From the NCBI GenBank assembly GCA_027016355.1, contig JALWAF010000180.1:1-17809 (forward strand): a stretch of DNA of 17,809 nucleotides. The letters are read 5' to 3'. The notes below the pieces were generated by a model, which searched no databases, was not told the DNA's origin, and was given only the letters and a program-made list of their open reading frames with translations. This document shows, in pieces, positions 1 to 7,681 of the stretch (position 1 is the stretch's first letter; the number at the start of each line of letters is the position of its first letter). The stretch comes from Candidatus Moraniibacteriota bacterium (GTDB lineage Bacteria > Patescibacteriota > Minisyncoccia > Moranbacterales > GCA-2747515). A program made the position numbers and the translations under genes.

Positions 1-120
1 ACAAATGAAGAGATATCTAGAGTTGAATATTTAATTAATACACGTCCACGTAAACGTTTTGGAGGATTGACCCCTGCTGAGGTGTTTTATCAAGAGACTG
101 GTGTTGCATTATTTCCTTGA
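1..120 (+). CDS. IS30-family transposase, C-terminal fragment (cut by window edge)
   Basis: Frame 1 is open from the window edge to a TGA at 118-120. The last ~39 residues contain NTRPRKRFGGLTPAEVF, the typical end of the IS30-family DDE transposase catalytic domain, followed by a short GVALFP tail. The missing N-terminus is outside the window, so I cannot tell whether the transposase is intact. The gene runs tail-to-tail with pilC, and its last codons overlap the right terminal repeat of the element, as is usual in this family. Only the extreme end is visible, but the motif is characteristic. Confidence 0.8.
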   Translation, partial: TNEEISRVEYLINTRPRKRFGGLTPAEVFYQETGVALFP

Positions 121-127
121 ATGTACA
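102..127 (+). repeat. Putative IS30-type right terminal inverted repeat
   Basis: It starts TGTTGCATT and ends TTGAATGTACA, overlapping the last transposase codons. It matches the general IS30 right-end pattern from memory. The partner left repeat is not in the window, so it cannot be confirmed here. Confidence 0.5.
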
Positions 128-252
128 TACTAATCACAACCGTTCAACTAAATCTTTCAACATGGATTCCCGCTTTCAACACAGGTTGTCCCTCTCTCAA
201 TCATAGATTGATTCGCCTTGACGCAAAGCAAACGGAACTCAGTACCCATCAC
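128..252. other. Spacer between IS30 end and pilC, somewhat richer in G+C
   Basis: This 125-nt stretch is about 43% G+C by hand count, clearly above its surroundings. It holds a 6-bp perfect hairpin (TCAATC-ATA-GATTGA, 197-211) and a TTTCAACA motif repeated about 20 bp apart. On the minus strand it stays open in the pilC frame for about 30 codons past the pilC TAG. I recognise no pilin start and no gene. It may be what remains of the original sequence downstream of pilC. Confidence 0.4.
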
Positions 253-1461
253 CTACAACTGTCCTGCAATATTGTAAATTGGCAACAATACAGAAAACAC
301 TAATACACCTACACCAATACCTAATATAACAATCAGAATTGGCTCAATAACTGATGATAAATTTCGTGTAATTTGATCTACTTCTGCATTATAAAATCGT
401 GCGATATCTTCCAAAATTTCTCCTAATCGTCCAGTTTCTTCACCAATTTTTATCATACTTGAAACCATAGTCGGAAATGCATCATGCTTGAAAAATTCTG
501 AATGAATCTCACCGCCCACTTTCACATCTTGAGCTGCTTTGAGAATAATATTTTTATATACAACATTATCTACAATATCAGCAACTACTATAAGTGCTCG
601 TACAATTGGGATGCCTCCTTTGAGTAGTACTGACAGGTTTTCAGCAAAACGTGTTATGTATACATACCTAAAGAGTTTGCCAATAATGGGAATATTTAAT
701 TTCAATTTATCCCATTCTTTACTACCATCTTCTGATTTTACATAATATATCATTGCACCAATACCACCAAAGATAACCACAAGCACTGCCCACCAATAAG
801 CCTGCATGAAATCTCCCAATTTAATCATTAATTCTGTATACCATGGAATTTCCACATCCAAATCTCTAATCACACCTGTAAGTTTTGGAAGTATCCATGT
901 CATAGTTAAAAACCCGATAACACCCGCCACGCTAATCACAAACGTTGGATACATAAGTGCTCCTCGGATCTTGCTTTTTAATTGATAGTTTTGCTCTGCA
1001 CTCTCAGCCACAAAATCAATCGCTCCTTGCAAATTACCAGAAACCTCACCAGCTCGTATCATACTAACCGCCAATGTTGAAAAGATGCCTTCATGTTTTC
1101 CAAATGCCTCTGATACGCTCATTCCATCTTCCACATCAGCAGCCACTTCAGATACAATTGTACGTAATTGAGCATTTTCTGACTGATCATGAATTGTTCT
1201 AAGAGCTGGAGCAATTGGAATCTTTGCACCCACTAACGTCGAAAATTCGCGATAGAACAACAAGAGATCTTTTTGATTTACAGAAGTAGTTAATCTCTCT
1301 ATCGCTCCAGATATTGATTCACTTTGTTTAATTTCTTTTAAGTTAATCGGCACAAGTTCATTTTTTTGTAACAATTGTGTCGCCATAGCCTCATCAACAG
1401 CATCAATTTTACCACGTTTAATCTCACCTTCTTTCGTTTTTGCTTTAAATTTAAATTGCAT
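253..1461 (-). CDS. pilC: Type IV pilus inner-membrane platform protein PilC
   Basis: PilC is the polytopic membrane protein on which the PilB and PilT motors act to add or remove pilins. The 402 residues match the family length. Two T2SSF domains are visible: about 67-190, ending in a hydrophobic helix near 172-192, and about 270-395, ending in a helix near 373-393. Another hydrophobic segment lies near 222-240. Each domain has the typical start (LLFYREFSTLVGAKIPI; RFAENLSVLLKGGIPI) and a GE-x-SG/TG-L motif (GEVSGNL, GEETGRL). The PIYN C-terminal end is typical. The gene is last in the visible pilus operon, 97 nt after pilT. The stop is TAG. No Shine-Dalgarno precedes the ATG; a TATAAT lies only 8 nt upstream, but I do not claim it as a promoter. 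Downstream lie a short non-coding stretch and an IS30 end instead of the pilin gene often found here. Confidence 0.95.
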   Translation of the reverse strand: MQFKFKAKTKEGEIKRGKIDAVDEAMATQLLQKNELVPINLKEIKQSESISGAIERLTTSVNQKDLLLFYREFSTLVGAKIPIAPALRTIHDQSENAQLRTIVSEVAADVEDGMSVSEAFGKHEGIFSTLAVSMIRAGEVSGNLQGAIDFVAESAEQNYQLKSKIRGALMYPTFVISVAGVIGFLTMTWILPKLTGVIRDLDVEIPWYTELMIKLGDFMQAYWWAVLVVIFGGIGAMIYYVKSEDGSKEWDKLKLNIPIIGKLFRYVYITRFAENLSVLLKGGIPIVRALIVVADIVDNVVYKNIILKAAQDVKVGGEIHSEFFKHDAFPTMVSSMIKIGEETGRLGEILEDIARFYNAEVDQITRNLSSVIEPILIVILGIGVGVLVFSVLLPIYNIAGQL

Positions 1462-1558
1462 ACATATAAATTATAGAATTATGAGTATTATAAAATATTT
1501 ATCTTATTACTTTTAAATTTCTGTATTACATTACTGACAAATCTGAAAATGACACTAT

Positions 1559-2659
1559 TTATTCATCTATGTGAATTTGTTCTCCTCTACCTACCAACAT
1601 TCTTACATAATCACGATTTTTTGCATATGTCATCGCATGATCAAGTGTAATGTCGCCTGCCTGCAATAATTCTGCTAATGATTTATCCAATGATATCATT
1701 CCTTCTTTTTGACTTGTTTCAATCACTGTATCTATTTGATATGTTTTATCTTCACGGATCAAGTTCTCAACAGCACTATTTTTTATCATAATTTCAATCG
1801 CTGGTACACGTCCTCCATTTGTATGTGGAATCAATCGCTGTGACATCACACCCAATAGTACATTTGCCAACTGAGCACGAATTTGATTTTGTTGATGTGA
1901 TGGAAATGTATCTACGATACGATCAATTGTTTGCGCAGCATCATTTGTATGTAATGTTGCAAAAATCAAATGCCCAGTTTCAGCAGCTGTAATAGCTGTC
2001 CCAATTGTTTCAAGGTCACGCATTTCACCAATTAAAACTACATTCGCATCTTCACGAAGCGAAGCTCGAAGAGCTCCTCCAAAAGTCTGTGAATCTTGTC
2101 CAATTTCACGTTGATTGATAATACAACGATCTTGTTCATACATATATTCTATAGGATCCTCAATTGTAATAATGTGATGTTTTTTATTGTGATTAATATA
2201 ATCAACTAAAGCCGCAAGTGTAGTCGACTTACCATGACCTACTGGACCCGTAACCAAAAATAACCCTTGCGAAAAATTAGCAAATTCATACACAAGTTGT
2301 GGTATACCAAGCTCATCAAGCGACCTAATATCACTATTAATTATACGCATCACAATACCAACATATCCTCGCTGATAAAAAACATTAGTACGGAAACGTA
2401 CTTTATCTTCCAAACCATATGAAAAGTCAATTTCACCACTTTCCAAAAACTTTTCTTTATGATGAGAGTTCATAAGATAATCAGCAAACGCCTTTGTATC
2501 TTCTGGCAAAAGTACAGCCTCTTGTTCTAGAGGTATTAATTTACCATCAATTCTAAGTGTAGGATGTCGCCCAACTGCAAAATGAACATCGGACGCATTT
2601 TGTTGTGCTCCCAATCGTAATAAATTTTTAATTCGTTGCTCAATATGTAATGAACTCAT
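1559..2659 (-). CDS. pilT: Type IV pilus retraction ATPase PilT
   Basis: PilT is a hexameric cytoplasmic ATPase that powers pilus retraction and twitching, and DNA uptake in naturally competent bacteria. The 366 residues are near the family length. Visible motifs are Walker A GPVGHGKST (138-146), an Asp box IITIEDPIEY (163-172), Walker B VVLIGEMRD (207-215) and a His box GHLIFATLHTND (229-240). The C-terminal SAVENLIRE (295-303) corresponds to the AIRNLIRE motif needed for retraction in studied PilT proteins, which supports PilT over a second PilB. The Walker A has V and H where T and S are usual; the catalytic Lys and Ser/Thr are kept. It lies between the receiver gene and pilC in the operon. 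The start is ATG without a clear Shine-Dalgarno. Confidence 0.95.
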   Translation of the reverse strand: MSSLHIEQRIKNLLRLGAQQNASDVHFAVGRHPTLRIDGKLIPLEQEAVLLPEDTKAFADYLMNSHHKEKFLESGEIDFSYGLEDKVRFRTNVFYQRGYVGIVMRIINSDIRSLDELGIPQLVYEFANFSQGLFLVTGPVGHGKSTTLAALVDYINHNKKHHIITIEDPIEYMYEQDRCIINQREIGQDSQTFGGALRASLREDANVVLIGEMRDLETIGTAITAAETGHLIFATLHTNDAAQTIDRIVDTFPSHQQNQIRAQLANVLLGVMSQRLIPHTNGGRVPAIEIMIKNSAVENLIREDKTYQIDTVIETSQKEGMISLDKSLAELLQAGDITLDHAMTYAKNRDYVRMLVGRGEQIHIDE

Positions 2660-2705
2660 ATATTTTACTATTTTTATTTTTATGTTTCTAAAAAAACATT
2701 ATTAC

Positions 2706-3095
2706 TTACATTATGTATTTTTTTACTTTAGCTAATACTTCTGCCGGAGTAAAATGTGATTTTATCAAAAAATCTTTTGCTCCCAGTGCCATGCCCCGAT
2801 CCACATCATCTTTTTGTGATAAATTAGTCAACAATACTACAGGAATTTTTTTCCATTCCTCTCTTTTACCAAGTGCCTCCAATACATCAAATCCATCCAT
2901 ATATGGCATAACTATATCTAATAATAATATATCTGGCTTTACGCCACCTTCTAATTTTTCAATTGCATCACGTCCATTACTTGCCAAAACAACATCATAT
3001 CCTTCATCTTTGAGTTTTACTTCATAGATATCTCCGATAAATGCGTCGTCTTCCGCAATCATTATTGTCTTTTTTTCATTATCCTCTTGTGTCAT
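2706..3095 (-). CDS. Single-domain CheY-like response regulator
   Basis: The 129 residues form one receiver domain with no output domain. All key residues are present: the acidic pocket E15-D16-D17, phosphoacceptor D60 (in LLLDIVMPYMDG), the switch threonine T90 (VVLLTN) and lysine K112 (IKS). It should therefore be phosphorylatable and act by protein-protein contact. The gene sits 16 nt after pilB and 46 nt before pilT, so it is almost certainly co-transcribed with the two motor genes. That position suggests control of pilus extension and retraction, as PilG/PilH-type proteins do elsewhere. No histidine kinase is in the window. The partner and the direction of control are unknown. Confidence 0.93.
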   Translation of the reverse strand: MTQEDNEKKTIMIAEDDAFIGDIYEVKLKDEGYDVVLASNGRDAIEKLEGGVKPDILLLDIVMPYMDGFDVLEALGKREEWKKIPVVLLTNLSQKDDVDRGMALGAKDFLIKSHFTPAEVLAKVKKYIM

Positions 3096-3111
3096 ATAAT
3101 TACATTAATTA

Positions 3112-4866
3112 TTATTCTTTATCATGTTTATGTTCTATTTCTTTGTGCATTTGATCTTCATCAGCAATTTCATCCATTTTACCACCAATACTCATATCGC
3201 CTTCCGTAACACGTTCCAACTCTGCAAGAGTGGTAAGTCCCAAAAGCATCTTAAGTATACCATCTTGCTTCAAAGTTATAAATCCCTTTTCACGAGCTAA
3301 TTTTTCTACTTTTGGCATATTGCCATCCTCTTCAGTAATTAAGTTTTGCATATCACGATCAATATCAATTGCCTCATACAAAGCAAGTCGTCCTTGCAAT
3401 CCAAGTCCACCACATTTTTTACATCCTTTCCCGTGTTGGAATTTAAATGGTGCATTTGGATCTAATCCATATTTTCTTTTTTCCTCATCACTAACACCTT
3501 TCAATCCCTCTCTTACTTTTTCTACAACATTAGCTGGTATATGCTCTTCTTCTTTGCAATATTCACATATACGACGCACAAGCCTTTGGGCTGCAATCAC
3601 TCGAACAGATGATGCTATCAAAAATGGCTCAATGCCCAAATCTATAAGCCTAGGCAGTGCACCTACTGCATTATTTGTATGTACTGTTGAGAATACAAGA
3701 TGCCCTGTGAGAGCAGCATGCACTGCCAATTCTGCCGTTTCGCCGTCACGAACCTCACCAACCATAATTACATTTGGATCTTGACGCAATATACTTCTAA
3801 GTCCACTAGCAAAAGTATATCCAATTTCAGGTTTAACCTGTGATTGATTTATTCCTGGTACAAAATATTCCACAGGATCTTCCAAAGTAATAATATTACG
3901 CTCTTCGCCATTTAAAATTTTCAAAAATGCATATAGCGTTGTTGATTTACCTGAACCAGTCGGACCAGTCATTAAAATCATACCAAATGGTTCCATAATA
4001 CGTTCCAAAAACATCTCATATTGTGTACCCATCATACCAAGTTCTTTCAAATCAAATGTTTGACGATCTTTTTCCAAAACACGCATCACTATCTTTTCTC
4101 CCTCAACAACTGGCAAGCTTGATACACGAAAGTCAATATCATTACCTTTATCATTAATACGAAATCTCCCATCTTGAGGTTTTCTTTTTTCATCAATTTT
4201 TAAATTTGAAAGAATTTTAATACGAGATATTACAGCCTTACCAACCTCCAATGGAAATGTCAAAGATGAATGCAAAATTCCATCTTGACGAAATCGTACA
4301 CGATACGTTTTATCAATCGGCTCGATATGAATATCCGACGCCTTGCCATCGAGTGCGTGTTTTATAATCACATGAACCAATTTTGCAACAGGTGCGTCCT
4401 GAATATTTTCTCTATCATCAATAACATTGAGTGAATCAGTCTTATCTTCACCTTCAATTTCAAATGATTGTACTACATCTTCAACAGCCTGCTCTGCACT
4501 GCCATATAACTTAAAAAGTCCTTCCATCACTTCGTCTGAAGCAAGATAAACAGTAATATTCATACGATCTTTTTGTGCAATAAATCGCAGTATATTCAGT
4601 GCATTAACATCTTGTGGCTCAACCATTGCAACATGCAATGTGTTAGTTTTTTTATCACTGTCAAAAATTATCATGTGATTTTTTCTTGCAATATCTTCAG
4701 ACAATGTTTGTACAGATTTTTTATTTGCATTTGTCGGCATTTCGACAAGTGCTTTTACTCCCAACTTTTTTGCACGCACTTTTATATCATCCACAGAATC
4801 TCCAATAGACTTTTTTTTATTTTTATTTACGATATTTTCTTTTTTGTTTTTATCTTGCTCTGTCAT
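3112..4866 (-). CDS. pilB: Type IV pilus assembly ATPase PilB
   Basis: PilB is the hexameric cytoplasmic ATPase that drives pilin polymerisation through PilC. The 584 residues match the family. Domains in order are an N-terminal lysine-rich tail, an MshEN/T2SSE-N domain (~33-122), a linker, the N2 domain (~158-270, with KASDIHIEP), and the ATPase core. The core has Walker A GPTGSGKST (301-309), an Asp box IITLEDPVEY (325-334), Walker B VIMVGEVRD (366-374) and a His box GHLVFSTVHTN (388-398). Four cysteines (C434, C437, C482, C485) form the zinc site typical of PilB and absent from PilT. The 3' end carries an acidic, His-rich tail. The start lies 8 nt after the pilO stop, and the receiver gene follows 16 nt downstream. 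No Shine-Dalgarno is visible. Confidence 0.96.
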   Translation of the reverse strand: MTEQDKNKKENIVNKNKKKSIGDSVDDIKVRAKKLGVKALVEMPTNANKKSVQTLSEDIARKNHMIIFDSDKKTNTLHVAMVEPQDVNALNILRFIAQKDRMNITVYLASDEVMEGLFKLYGSAEQAVEDVVQSFEIEGEDKTDSLNVIDDRENIQDAPVAKLVHVIIKHALDGKASDIHIEPIDKTYRVRFRQDGILHSSLTFPLEVGKAVISRIKILSNLKIDEKRKPQDGRFRINDKGNDIDFRVSSLPVVEGEKIVMRVLEKDRQTFDLKELGMMGTQYEMFLERIMEPFGMILMTGPTGSGKSTTLYAFLKILNGEERNIITLEDPVEYFVPGINQSQVKPEIGYTFASGLRSILRQDPNVIMVGEVRDGETAELAVHAALTGHLVFSTVHTNNAVGALPRLIDLGIEPFLIASSVRVIAAQRLVRRICEYCKEEEHIPANVVEKVREGLKGVSDEEKRKYGLDPNAPFKFQHGKGCKKCGGLGLQGRLALYEAIDIDRDMQNLITEEDGNMPKVEKLAREKGFITLKQDGILKMLLGLTTLAELERVTEGDMSIGGKMDEIADEDQMHKEIEHKHDKE

Positions 4867-4874
4867 AAATATAT

Positions 4875-5591
4875 TTATGGTAAAAACGGATTTGGACGTT
4901 TTGTTTTTTCTGTAACTAATGGATTTGTGTTAGATGTCGCATTCATAACTGTATCAATTAAATCAAAATTAATTGGATTTCCTATAGAAGTTGGCGAAAT
5001 CGCTCCCACACCTGGTATATAACCATATGCAAATGAAACAACGCCACTGAGCATTAAATCTTGTGCAGAAGTATCTTCCTCTCCTTCTTTATTATCTTTT
5101 TTTTGTTCGTTTTTTGTAAGCTCAAATGTTTTAAAAGCGTATAATCTTTTCATACGAAATAATTTATGCATAAATGTCTTGAAATTATCATATGAACCAT
5201 TTACAATCAACTTGCCTTCGATTAAATTTGACCGTCCATCTGTAGCTGCTCCACTACGTACATCGCTACGTCCTTCCGAAAAGCCTACAGAAAATAAACT
5301 AACATTACTTTCATCTGCTAATTGAGAAATATCACTCAATAAAATTTCTTCTCGTTGATCATTTGGTACAAAGTCCTTCACATAATCCATTTCTGTAGAA
5401 TGCGATTGGATTTCTTGTTGAAAAGCTGTAACCTTATCCAAACGTGCTTGCGCCTGCGCAAGTAGTTCCTCTTGTTGTTTAATTGAATCCTTAGTTGCTG
5501 AAGCTGCTTTTACCGATGGCACAACTTGTGCAATGATAAAATACAAAACCAACAAAAGGATAACTGGAAACAAAAGTATTCGTATAATCAT
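4875..5591 (-). CDS. pilO: PilO-like type IV pilus alignment protein
   Basis: The 238-residue protein begins directly with one transmembrane helix (about 4-26). A coiled coil (~30-65) and a globular region (~80-205) follow, as in PilO, which pairs with PilN through coiled coils and ferredoxin-like domains outside the membrane. Residues such as NVSLFSVGFSEG and GKLIVNGSYDNFKTFM fit the PilO core pattern. Gene order (pilM, pilN, pilO, pilB) supports the call more than sequence does. The region about 157-175 is charged and low in complexity. The gene starts 17 nt after the pilN-like gene and ends 8 nt before pilB. Assignment to PilO rather than a second PilN is likely but not certain. Confidence 0.8.
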   Translation of the reverse strand: MIIRILLFPVILLLVLYFIIAQVVPSVKAASATKDSIKQQEELLAQAQARLDKVTAFQQEIQSHSTEMDYVKDFVPNDQREEILLSDISQLADESNVSLFSVGFSEGRSDVRSGAATDGRSNLIEGKLIVNGSYDNFKTFMHKLFRMKRLYAFKTFELTKNEQKKDNKEGEEDTSAQDLMLSGVVSFAYGYIPGVGAISPTSIGNPINFDLIDTVMNATSNTNPLVTEKTKRPNPFLP

Positions 5592-5608
5592 ATTTTTATT
5601 TTATTTAA

Positions 5609-6412
5609 TTATTGAGTAATTTGTGTATCTGCACTATTTGTTACTTCATCTTCATTTGGAATAGTTGTTGTATTATTTTCTTCACTAATAGAATCTACTT
5701 CATTATTATTGCCAACAACATCAACAGATTCTTCTGTAGTATCTACTGTCATATTGTCTTGATTATTTTCATCTCCTATCATATTATCACTTTCATATGG
5801 AGATTGATCATATTTCACAACATCCATCGTAAGTGTAAATACGATACGTCCTGAATCATCTCTATCAGTTGTACCTACTTGTACATTGTCAAAATAAGTA
5901 CTCGTTTTAAATGCATCAATCTGTTGTGCCATCACATCAAATGTATCTGCATCAGCAGTAATTGTTACACTGCCAGCACCTTTTAGTGTTGCAGAACCAG
6001 CTTCATATGTTTTTTTTGTATATGCGCCAGCATTATATTGAAATGACTTAAGCACAACACGGTTACCATCAGAGCTCTTCAAAATCATTATATTTTCAAT
6101 TTCATTCAATATATCATTAGATTCATATTCTTTATAGAGTTCTTTTTCCATTGTATACGCACGAAGTGCAGAATCCGATGCCTCTTCAGATAATGCTGTG
6201 CTTATTTGCGTATTAACATTTAAAGTATCTGCTTCCAATGTTGCCAACTTATTATCTAATGATTTATTTTGCATTCTTAATCCAATCCACACAATAATCA
6301 CTAATACCAATAATACTGCAGCAACAATTAACCCTTTTGAAACTGTCTTTTTATGACGACCTCCATTTTCTTCATTGTTGGCCGTATTTTGAAATCCTAC
6401 GCCTGAAACCAT
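5609..6412 (-). CDS. PilN-like type IV pilus protein with long acidic tail
   Basis: The 267-residue bitopic protein has a short cytoplasmic N-terminus (1-26), one transmembrane helix (~27-46), a predicted coiled coil (~47-90), a globular domain (~100-210), then an Asp/Glu/Asn/Thr-rich tail to the end. Its position between pilM and the pilO-like gene and its topology fit PilN, which anchors PilM to the membrane and pairs with PilO. Canonical PilN carries an N-terminal I-N-L-L-P peptide that docks in PilM. I see nothing like it here: the N-terminus is polar (NNEENGGRHKK). The acidic tail is unusual for PilN and would lie outside the membrane. The ATG has no Shine-Dalgarno. The functional class is well supported; the exact orthology is less so. 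Confidence 0.72.
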   Translation of the reverse strand: MVSGVGFQNTANNEENGGRHKKTVSKGLIVAAVLLVLVIIVWIGLRMQNKSLDNKLATLEADTLNVNTQISTALSEEASDSALRAYTMEKELYKEYESNDILNEIENIMILKSSDGNRVVLKSFQYNAGAYTKKTYEAGSATLKGAGSVTITADADTFDVMAQQIDAFKTSTYFDNVQVGTTDRDDSGRIVFTLTMDVVKYDQSPYESDNMIGDENNQDNMTVDTTEESVDVVGNNNEVDSISEENNTTTIPNEDEVTNSADTQITQ

Positions 6413-6441
6413 AATTTTATTTTTATATTATTTACACTTTT

Positions 6442-6459
6442 AAAATGCTATTGCATTTT
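6442..6459. repeat. Small perfect hairpin in the pilM-pilN gap
   Basis: AAAATGC-TATT-GCATTTT forms a 7-bp stem with a 4-nt loop. Read in the operon direction, the tract after it is only TTTTAAAAG, so it is a poor terminator. It could be an mRNA processing or stability element. On the plus strand it is followed by a longer T-rich tract. Confidence 0.35.
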
Positions 6460-6472
6460 TATTTTTAAAAAA

Positions 6473-7531
6473 TTATTTTTTCTCCTGTATATCTCGAAGT
6501 GCCAATCCAATTGCAACTGCAAACGCGCCTCCAAGCTCTTTTATTCTACCAGATTTTTGTTCATCATGCACTATGTGACTAAGTGGATTACCTGTAGTTA
6601 CAGTAAGTCCTGTGATTTGATTAAAATATTCTGCCAATCCTACCAATTTTGAACCTCCGCCACAAAGCACTAATGCTTCAATTTTATCACTTTTTTGAAC
6701 AGCAAGTACACGCTTTATTTCATTTGCAATAGCATTAAGAGATGGAAAACCAATCTTTGCTGCTCCTGTAAAAAAATTTTCACCACTTTCTTTTAATGAA
6801 ACCGCCTTCTCTCTTGATATATTCATACCTTTCATAATTGCATTTGTTATATTAACTCCGCCAATATCAACACTTCTATTAACGTGTACAATACCCTTAT
6901 CTACAAGTACAATATTTGTAGTCTTTGCTCCAATGTCTACCAATAAAAATCGTCCATCTGCATTGCCAATGACTGATCTAGCTAATGAAAATGATTCTAA
7001 CTCCAATGAGGTGATTTTTACATCAACATCTTTAAATAATCCATCATAATATTGAACCTCACTCTTTGGTGCCGCAACTAACAGAACTTTCATTGTATTT
7101 TTCTGTTGCTTTTTATCTCCTTTGACATCTTTATCATCTTCATCCAAAATTTCCCAACTAACATTTACATCGTCTAGTGAAGCTGGTATATATTTTCTTG
7201 ATTCAAACTTGATTGCATTTGCAACATCCTTTTCACTCATACGTGGGAAATCAACAATCATAACAAGTCCATTAAAGCTAGGAATTGCTACTGTTGCATT
7301 TTTTGTATGTGGTTTCATTTGTGCAAATAGCGCACTCAGTGCATCCCTCAATCGTTTTGCATAATCATTATCATATTCATCAGGCACCTCTTTTACATTT
7401 GTTACGTTTACCCAAGCATAGTTCACTAAATGAGCTTTGCCTTTTACAGACTTTAATTCTACAGCTTTTATAGATTGCGTTCCAAAATCAACACCTAGAC
7501 TATACCCAGAATTTGAAGAAAAAAATGACAT
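6473..7531 (-). CDS. pilM: Type IV pilus actin-like ATPase PilM
   Basis: PilM is a cytoplasmic actin-like protein that binds PilN and links the motor to the alignment complex. The 352 residues match the family. The ATP-binding elements of the actin fold are visible: phosphate-1 loop LGVDFGTQSIKAVEL (12-26), phosphate-2 loop LLVDIGAKTTNIVLV (196-210) and the adenosine motif LVLCGGGSKL (287-296). The C-terminal GGAFAVAIGLALR is typical. It is the first gene of the leftward pilus operon. A strong promoter lies about 30 nt upstream of the ATG, which supports this start. The next gene is the PilN-like protein, 60 nt away. Confidence 0.95.
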   Translation of the reverse strand: MSFFSSNSGYSLGVDFGTQSIKAVELKSVKGKAHLVNYAWVNVTNVKEVPDEYDNDYAKRLRDALSALFAQMKPHTKNATVAIPSFNGLVMIVDFPRMSEKDVANAIKFESRKYIPASLDDVNVSWEILDEDDKDVKGDKKQQKNTMKVLLVAAPKSEVQYYDGLFKDVDVKITSLELESFSLARSVIGNADGRFLLVDIGAKTTNIVLVDKGIVHVNRSVDIGGVNITNAIMKGMNISREKAVSLKESGENFFTGAAKIGFPSLNAIANEIKRVLAVQKSDKIEALVLCGGGSKLVGLAEYFNQITGLTVTTGNPLSHIVHDEQKSGRIKELGGAFAVAIGLALRDIQEKK

Positions 7532-7568
7532 AAAATTCTTTATTTTTTTTATATATATTTATTTTAAA

Positions 7569-7597
7569 ATTATACCACAGTTTTCAAATACTGTCAT
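7569..7597 (-). promoter_or_regulatory. Promoter of the pilM operon
   Basis: On the minus strand: ATGACA (-35, five of six consensus bases, 7592-7597), a 17-nt spacer, and a perfect TATAAT (-10, 7569-7574) preceded by TGG, an extended -10. Transcription should start near 7562, about 30 nt before the pilM ATG. The spacer includes most of an ACAGT-N8-ACTGT inverted repeat that could bind a regulator. The -35 directly abuts the recA terminator T-tract. Confidence 0.7.
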
Positions 7598-7667
7598 AAA
7601 AAATAACTCTCCCACAACTCAGGCACAACAAATATTATGTGTTTACCATTTGTTTATAGAGAGAGTC
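7598..7667 (-). terminator. recA terminator with nested hairpin
   Basis: Read on the minus strand, ACTCTCTC (7659-7666) pairs with GGGAGAGT (7606-7613) in 8 bp with one G-U pair, followed by TATTTTTTA. The large loop contains a second perfect 7-bp stem, AACAAAT (7648-7654) with ATTTGTT (7627-7633). The branched shape is unusual for an intrinsic terminator. It lies 15 nt past the recA stop. Confidence 0.5.
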
Positions 7668-7681
7668 AAAAAATTTATTCT

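Larger units (their letters stand above)
1..127 (+). mobile_element. Right end of an IS30-family insertion sequence
   Basis: The transposase fragment is followed at once by a 26-bp stretch (102-127) that resembles the right terminal repeat of IS30 as I remember it: TGTTGC at its start, TTGAAT near its end, then TACA. The element would end at about 127, with the chromosome resuming at 128. The left end and target duplication are outside the window, so the boundary rests on similarity only. Confidence 0.6.

Noticed and set aside
1462..1500. TATAAT boxes just upstream of pilC as a promoter
   Set aside because: No -35 at suitable spacing was found, and such hexamers are common by chance in this AT-rich sequence.
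2682..2699. Hairpin ATGTTT-N6-AAACAT between the receiver gene and pilT, as a terminator
   Set aside because: In the operon direction it is followed by an A-rich, not T-rich, tract, and stopping here would cut pilT and pilC off their promoter.
3230..3784. 184-codon plus-strand open frame opposite pilB
   Set aside because: It is a shadow of pilB, which has every expected ATPase motif; the translation is Ser/Pro-rich with no recognisable domain.
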